A program made the translations under genes and the position numbers. A DNA stretch of 64,000 nt, from NCBI RefSeq assembly GCF_036231905.1, contig NZ_JAZARE010000013.1, forward strand, positions 62,001-126,000, written 5' to 3'. The notes under the pieces are model-generated. The model saw only the letters and a list, made by a program, of their open reading frames with translations. It did no database searches and was not told the DNA's origin. This document shows positions 59,592-64,000 of this stretch, piece by piece (positions within the stretch are counted from its first letter, which is position 1; each line of letters starts with the position of its first letter). The DNA is from CAMLIZ01 sp036231905 (GTDB lineage: Bacteria > Pseudomonadota > Gammaproteobacteria > Burkholderiales > Burkholderiaceae_C).

Positions 59592-61244
59592 GTGACACGC
59601 TTCAACCCCTCCCTGGCGACCACGGTCGCCTGCCTGCTCACGGCCTGCGGCGGCACCCATGAGACCGTGCCGCCCACACTGGCCTGCGCGGAGCTCAACA
59701 CCGCCAACCTGCAGCTGGCCGGCGTCAAGGTGGCCAGCGCGGTGGCCGTGGCCGCCTCGGGCACGCTGCCGGCCCATTGCCAGCTCAACGGCACCATCGC
59801 AGAGCGCACCGGCATCGATGGCAAGCCCTACGCCATCGGCTTCGAGCTGCGCGCGCCCACCGCCTGGAACGGCAAGTTCTTCTTCCAGGGCGGCGGTGGC
59901 ACCAATGGCGTGGTGGTGCCGGCCACCGGCAACCTGCTCAACGCACCCAGCGGCACTGCACTGGAGCGTGGATATGCGGTGGCCAGCACGGACGGTGGCC
60001 ATGCCACCGGCGTGTCGGACACCAGCTTCGGCATCGACCCGCAGGCGCGTTACGACTATGGCTACAACGCGGTGGGGCAGACGACCGTGGTGGCCAAGCA
60101 GATCCTGCGTGCCCACTACGGCCGCGACGCGGCGCATTCGTACATCGTGGGCTGCTCCAACGGCGGCCGGGACGCGATGGTGGCCGCGGCGCGCTTTGCG
60201 GACCAGTTCGACGGCTTCGTTGCCGCCAACCCGGGGTTCAACCTGCCCAAGGCCGGCCTGGCGGAACAATGGGACACGCAGCAGTTCATGTCCGCCGCCA
60301 CGCCGGGGCAATTGCCGAAGGACGCGTTCCCGCCGGCCGTGATGGCGCTGGTGGCCAACCGCATCCTCGCCAGGTGCGATGCGCTGGACGGTGCCGTGGA
60401 CGGCCTGGTGAACGACCGCGCCGCCTGCCAGGCGACCTTCGATCTCGAGGCGGACGTGCCCACCTGCAGCGGCACACCGGATGGCAGCTGCCTCACCGCG
60501 GCGCAGAAGAGCGCGCTGGCCCGGGTGTTCGGCGGCCCGCGCAATGCGGCAGGCCAGCAGCTGTATGCCACCTGGCCGTGGGACCCGGGCATCGCCGGCG
60601 CCGGCTGGCGCTTCTGGAAGCTGGACGCCGGCTTTGCGCCGCTGCCCTTCAACACCCTCATCGGCGCCGGCGCGATGGGCTACGTGTTCACCACGCCGCC
60701 GGATGCGCCCAGCCTGGCTGATGGCGGCCTGGGCTACCAGCTGGGCTTCAGCATGGACACCGACGCGCCCAAGATCTTCGCGACCAACGCCACCTACACC
60801 CAGTCGGCCATGGCGTTCATGACGCCGCCGAATCCGGCCGCGCTGTCGACCCTGATGGCCCGCGGCGGCAAGCTGATCGTGGTGCACGGCACCGCCGACC
60901 CGGTGTTCTCCGCCGACGACAGCATCGCCTGGTACGAGGCCTTCAAGGCGGCCAACACCACCGCGGCCCATCACGCGCGGCTGTTCCTGGTGCCGGGCAT
61001 GAACCACTGCGCCGGCGGGCCGACCACCGACCGCTTCGACCTGCTCACCGTGCTGGAGAACTGGGTGGAGAAGGGCACGGCGCCGGATGTGGTGACGGCC
61101 GGCGTGAACCCCGCGGATCCGGACGTGGTGGCGGCCGGCTGGCCCGCCAGCCGCACCCGGCCGCTGTGTGCCTACCCGCAAGTGGCCAGGCTGAAGCCCG
61201 GCGCCACCAACCTGGAGGACGCGGCCAGCTTCCAGTGCCAATAG
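59592..61244 (+). CDS. Tannase/feruloyl esterase family lipoprotein
   Basis: The protein has 550 residues from the GTG at 59592 (GGAG 8 nt upstream); an ORF extended to 59502 would cross the inverted repeat. A lipoprotein signal ends at CLLTACGG. The alpha/beta hydrolase domain has the CS-D-HC set typical of the family: nucleophile in GCSNGGRDAM, Asp in HGTADPVFS and His-Cys in PGMNHCAGG, with the Cys beside Ser and the Cys beside His expected to form a disulfide. Many lid-domain cysteines follow. It hydrolyses esters of aromatic acids, fitting an organism that degrades aromatics. Confidence 0.9.
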   Translation: MTRFNPSLATTVACLLTACGGTHETVPPTLACAELNTANLQLAGVKVASAVAVAASGTLPAHCQLNGTIAERTGIDGKPYAIGFELRAPTAWNGKFFFQGGGGTNGVVVPATGNLLNAPSGTALERGYAVASTDGGHATGVSDTSFGIDPQARYDYGYNAVGQTTVVAKQILRAHYGRDAAHSYIVGCSNGGRDAMVAAARFADQFDGFVAANPGFNLPKAGLAEQWDTQQFMSAATPGQLPKDAFPPAVMALVANRILARCDALDGAVDGLVNDRAACQATFDLEADVPTCSGTPDGSCLTAAQKSALARVFGGPRNAAGQQLYATWPWDPGIAGAGWRFWKLDAGFAPLPFNTLIGAGAMGYVFTTPPDAPSLADGGLGYQLGFSMDTDAPKIFATNATYTQSAMAFMTPPNPAALSTLMARGGKLIVVHGTADPVFSADDSIAWYEAFKAANTTAAHHARLFLVPGMNHCAGGPTTDRFDLLTVLENWVEKGTAPDVVTAGVNPADPDVVAAGWPASRTRPLCAYPQVARLKPGATNLEDAASFQCQ

Positions 61245-61248
61245 CAGG

Positions 61249-61266
61249 CACGGGGGCCGGCCCGTG
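61249..61266. terminator. Hairpin between convergent esterase genes
   Basis: CACGGG (61249-61254) and CCCGTG (61261-61266) flank a 6-nt GC-rich loop between the two convergent stops. Short and without T-tract. Confidence 0.45.
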
Positions 61267-61267
61267 A

Positions 61268-62272
61268 TCAGGACAGCGCCGTCGCCAGGATCGGCAGGCT
61301 GATGTCCATCCGGTAGTCGACCGATGTGTGGTCATCGGCGAACTCTTCATAGACATGTGGCACGTCCATGGCGGCCAGCCGCTGGTGCATGCGCCGCGCC
61401 CCATAGACCAGGTTGTACTGGTCGATGTCGCCGCAATCGATGTAGAGGCATTTCAGCCGCTTCAGCCCCGGGCCGTGGGCCTCCACCAGCGTCAGCGGGT
61501 CCCAGGCCATCCAGTTCGCCCAGCGCTCGGGAATGAGCTCGCAGGTGTCCAGCGTCACCGGCAGGCGCACGCCATAAGGCGCCGAGCGATCGGGGTCGAA
61601 GCTCGCCGCCTGCGCCAGCATCATGAGGATGTGGACGTCGCTGTCCTTCACCTTCTTGGCCTGCCAGAAGTTGTCGACCCACTTGCCAATGTCGGGCTCC
61701 TTGGCCAGGGCCCGCAGCACCGCCGCAAATTCGTGCCGGTACATCAGCTCGAAACCCATGTCCCCGGAATGCACCGCGGCGGCGCTCCACACATCCGGGT
61801 GCAGCAGCGCGTGCACCATGGCGCCGTAGCCGCCGCTCGACTTGCCGAAGATGCCACGCCGGCCATCACCGCCGCAGCCGAAACGGCCTTCGACGAAAGG
61901 CACGGCCTCGGCCACCAGGAAGTCGTCCCAACGGCCCATGGCCACCGAGTTCACGTACTGGTTGCCGCCCAGCCGCGTGAAGCAGTCCGGCAACGCCACC
62001 ACCACCGGCGGCATCTGCCCCGTGGAGATCAGCCGGTCCAGGCGCTCGGGAAGGTTTTCGCCGAAGTTCTTCCAGTTGGTGTGCGCCGGGCCGCCGGCGG
62101 TGAAGCCCACCACATCCACCAAAAGCGGCAGCCCGCGCCCGTCATGGCCATGAGGCACGTAGACATCGATCGTGCGGCGAGTGGGGTCACCGAGCAGGTT
62201 GCCCTTCAGCACCTGGCTGTCGAGCATCAGGCGATGAACGGTTCCTGCGGGTGTGTCGGGGTTCCTGCGCAT
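61268..62272 (-). CDS. Alpha/beta hydrolase-fold esterase (esterase D type)
   Basis: The protein has 334 residues from the ATG at 62272. The nucleophile elbow is FGKSSGGYGAMV, an acid is in LYIDCGDIDQY and the catalytic His is in DDHTSVDYR. The organisation is that of the esterase D/enterochelin-esterase-like branch (IDVYVPHGHDGRGLPLLVDV). No signal peptide, so it is cytoplasmic. It is convergent with the tannase-family gene and divergent from a small membrane protein. Substrate unknown. Confidence 0.85.
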   Translation of the reverse strand: MRRNPDTPAGTVHRLMLDSQVLKGNLLGDPTRRTIDVYVPHGHDGRGLPLLVDVVGFTAGGPAHTNWKNFGENLPERLDRLISTGQMPPVVVALPDCFTRLGGNQYVNSVAMGRWDDFLVAEAVPFVEGRFGCGGDGRRGIFGKSSGGYGAMVHALLHPDVWSAAAVHSGDMGFELMYRHEFAAVLRALAKEPDIGKWVDNFWQAKKVKDSDVHILMMLAQAASFDPDRSAPYGVRLPVTLDTCELIPERWANWMAWDPLTLVEAHGPGLKRLKCLYIDCGDIDQYNLVYGARRMHQRLAAMDVPHVYEEFADDHTSVDYRMDISLPILATALS

Positions 62273-62390
62273 GGGGTCCTTTCAGAGGTGGGTGGGCCGG
62301 CCGCACGGCGAAGCTTGGACAGGCCGCTCGGGCGGGAATAATCGCACGGCTGTCCTGCCCTTGGCGGTGATGCTTGGAGAGGGAATGCCC

Positions 62391-62864
62391 ATGAATCTGT
62401 TTGCTGAGGTGATGTCCTTTCTTTCCGCGGGTGGCCTTGCCCTGTTCGTGGGTGCGCTGCTCACGGAGGCCATGGTGCTTGTTCCCATGTGGCGAACATT
62501 GCAGCCGCAAGAGTTCTTCACGCTGCACGCAGCGCATGCGCACCGCCTGTACGCGTTTTTTGCCCCGCTCACCGTGAGCGCCACGGTTCTTGCCGTGGGT
62601 GCGGCCATCGCGTCCGTCGCTGCAGATCGGCCGCTGAGTTCGGCGTCGGTTGTCGCTGCTGTGCTGGCCCTGGTCATCCTGTCGACCTACGTGTTGTACT
62701 TCCAGCGGGCCAACGCCAGCTTTGCCGCAGCGAGCATTCCGCATGAACACCTGCCCGCAGAGCTGGCACGGTGGGCGTCCTGGCACTGGTTTCGCACCGC
62801 GATCGGCCTTGTCGCGCTGGCCTCGGCCTTGTTCGCATGGCGCGGCGGTACAAACATCCCGTGA
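62391..62864 (+). CDS. Small integral membrane protein, DUF1772-like
   Basis: The protein has 157 residues from the ATG at 62391 (GAGAGGGA about 7 nt upstream); an in-frame ATG at 62385 is also possible. It has four predicted transmembrane helices, with GGLALFVGALLTEAMVLVPM at the start and LAVGAAIASVA and ALVILSTYVLYF later. It resembles the DUF1772/anthrone-oxygenase-like family of small membrane proteins. The middle has FTLHAAHAHRLY. No function can be assigned. Confidence 0.65.
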   Translation: MNLFAEVMSFLSAGGLALFVGALLTEAMVLVPMWRTLQPQEFFTLHAAHAHRLYAFFAPLTVSATVLAVGAAIASVAADRPLSSASVVAAVLALVILSTYVLYFQRANASFAAASIPHEHLPAELARWASWHWFRTAIGLVALASALFAWRGGTNIP

Positions 62865-62923
62865 TGAACCGGCCGCCGGACCGCCGAGGTCGAATGTCAC
62901 TCTCGTGATGCCGCCTGCGCCGC

Positions 62924-63520
62924 ATGGAAAGCGACACGCCCGCTCCGACCCTGGTGCTCGTGGAAGGTGACAGCGATGCGGGCGCTGTTCGCGCGCTCGC
63001 CGCCCTCATCGGATGCGACCTCGACATGCATCGCATCCAGGTCAGGTCAGCGCACGGGGTGACCAACTTTCCCCGGTTGCTCGCGGAGTTTGTGCACGTG
63101 CACCCCAGGTCAGGAACCTGCGGTTTGTATGACGTTGGCGAAGAATGGCATGTTCGCCGCGCCATCGCCCACGCTCGTGCACCCATCGCCGCCGACGAGT
63201 CGCTGGAGACCCATGGTTTTTATGCCTGCGTCGTCGACCTCGAGGATGAACTGATCCGTGCGCTGGGCCCCGACGCGGTGGAACAGGCGATCCAGGCGCA
63301 GGGCGAACTTGCTTCCTTCCGGCGGTTTCAGGCGATGCCTCAGCAACGCGGCAAGCCGGCCCATGACCAGCTCCGCCGATTCCTCGGCACGCGCGCGACA
63401 CGCAAGATCCGCATGGCGGCTCATCTCGTGCGGGCGCTGGGCGTGGCCCGGCTGCCGCGCCCGCTGGCGCAACTGGCGGCCCACCTCGTTGAGGCGGCAC
63501 GAGAGCGCAGCGGCGCCTGA
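62924..63520 (+). CDS. Stand-alone TOPRIM-like (OLD-family type) protein
   Basis: A 198-residue protein. The N-terminal LVLVEGDSDAGAVRALAALI resembles the first TOPRIM strand and its catalytic Glu, with CGLYDVGEEWHVRRA at the expected acidic position and CVVDLEDELIRALG further on. These features resemble the TOPRIM of OLD-type nucleases (including lone ATP-dependent-endonuclease TOPRIM proteins) but no ATPase domain is encoded beside it. The C-terminal part is a helical segment (RKIRMAAHLVRALGVARLP). Whether it is a nuclease is unknown. Confidence 0.68.
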   Translation: MESDTPAPTLVLVEGDSDAGAVRALAALIGCDLDMHRIQVRSAHGVTNFPRLLAEFVHVHPRSGTCGLYDVGEEWHVRRAIAHARAPIAADESLETHGFYACVVDLEDELIRALGPDAVEQAIQAQGELASFRRFQAMPQQRGKPAHDQLRRFLGTRATRKIRMAAHLVRALGVARLPRPLAQLAAHLVEAARERSGA

Positions 63521-63570
63521 GCGGGGATCCTCGGCTGAGCACAAGACAGTCGACACCTTGACGGAATAGT

Positions 63571-63590
63571 CGTATGATGAGCATCATGCG
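63571..63590. promoter_or_regulatory. 20-bp palindrome at the TetR gene start
   Basis: CG-T-ATGATG-AG-CATCAT-G-CG is symmetric at 16 of 20 positions and covers the start codon region of the TetR gene. It fits an autoregulatory operator. Confidence 0.5.
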
Positions 63591-64000
63591 AAAGAACGCA
63601 CCCAATGCCAGAGCCGCTGCCAAGGACGCCACGCATGAACGCATCGTGTCCGTGGCGGCCCGCGCGATCCGCCGCAGCGGGTATGACGGCACGGGAGTGG
63701 CGGACATCATGAAAGAAGCCGGCTTGACGCACGGCGCCTTCTATTCCCACTTCGCGTCACGCGAGGCCATGCTGGCCGAAGCGGCCGGAAAGGCCTGCGC
63801 GGAATCCGCGGCCGGGGTGGCCGACGTGGCGGCCGCCGCACCGCCCGGCATGGCGCTCGCGACGATGCTTGCGGCCTACCTGTCCCGAGAGCACGTGGCG
63901 CAACGGGAGGCGGGCTGCCCGCTGGCAGCGCTGGGTTCCGAAACCTCCCGGCAGTCGCCTGAAGTGCGCCGCGTCACCACGCGTCATATCAAGGCGACGA
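63586..64000 (+). CDS. TetR-family regulator, 5' part (partial)
   Basis: The reading frame is open from the ATG at 63586 (in-frame ATGs at 63574 and 63577 are also possible) to the end of the window without a stop, so about 138 residues are seen. The helix-turn-helix reads GTGVADIMKEAGLTHGAFYS then HFASREAMLAEA, a clear TetR/AcrR type. It continues with GCPLAALGSETSRQSPEVRRV in the ligand domain, a pattern of the TetR_C_16/AcrR-like branch. What it regulates lies beyond the window or is itself. Confidence 0.88.
   Translation, partial: MRKNAPNARAAAKDATHERIVSVAARAIRRSGYDGTGVADIMKEAGLTHGAFYSHFASREAMLAEAAGKACAESAAGVADVAAAAPPGMALATMLAAYLSREHVAQREAGCPLAALGSETSRQSPEVRRVTTRHIKAT

Overview
The window is GC-rich (roughly 70% by eye) and tightly packed. 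Codon use strongly favours G or C in third positions, ATGA/TGATG overlaps are common, and gaps rarely exceed 170 bp. The aerobic benzoyl-CoA (box) genes, a TamA/TamB pair, a CueR/CopA/Cus copper system and a YtfQRT-YjfF-type sugar importer together suggest a betaproteobacterium of the order Burkholderiales (Rubrivivax/Leptothrix/Ideonella-like). This is inferred from gene content, not from a marker gene. No rRNA, tRNA, CRISPR array, insertion sequence or phage gene was seen.

Layout. 1-1644: end of a box benzoate operon (boxB 3' end, boxA), with a perfect hairpin between the two genes. 1665-3885: a LysR regulator divergent from a GST / tautomerase / NTF2-like operon. 3911-11202: YihY/BrkB membrane protein and the tamA-tamB operon (minus strand). 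11249-18886: a sugar locus. A LacI regulator is divergent from a PhyH dioxygenase and SMP-30 lactonase pair, and is followed by a four-gene ABC importer. 18923-29016: mixed housekeeping and regulatory genes (universal stress protein, alcohol dehydrogenase, methyltransferase, OsmC, AraC, alpha/beta hydrolase, PAS-GGDEF-EAL protein, DUF72, TetR divergent from a DUF1348 gene). 29039-36465: flavoprotein disulfide reductase, LytS/LytTR-type two-component pair coupled to a GIN-domain protein, single-domain response regulator, NudK, MFS transporter, DeoR.

37238-51395 is the most distinctive block, a copper-handling island. It holds two outer-membrane TolC-family channels, a Tat-exported multicopper oxidase, a cupredoxin, four small exported proteins, a complete CusCBA-type efflux pump, a CopZ chaperone, a CopA P-type ATPase and a CueR regulator. 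Three promoters with the 19-bp spacer and dyad typical of MerR/CueR control lie at 37238, 48523 (minus) and 48576, so one CueR probably controls the cytoplasmic arm (CopZ, CopA, CueR) and the periplasmic oxidase arm.

51571-64000: M14 carboxypeptidase, AI-2E-family transporter, sensor kinase, MATE exporter, a metallo-beta-lactamase-fold protein lacking most metal ligands, a DsbA-like protein, a tannase-family esterase, a second esterase, a small membrane protein, a stand-alone TOPRIM-like protein and the 5' part of a TetR gene cut by the window end.

Most genes belong to known families. The best candidates for something new are the small copper-island proteins, the pump-less TolC/multicopper-oxidase module, and several precise inverted repeats that look like undescribed regulatory sites. 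No wholly new system is evident.
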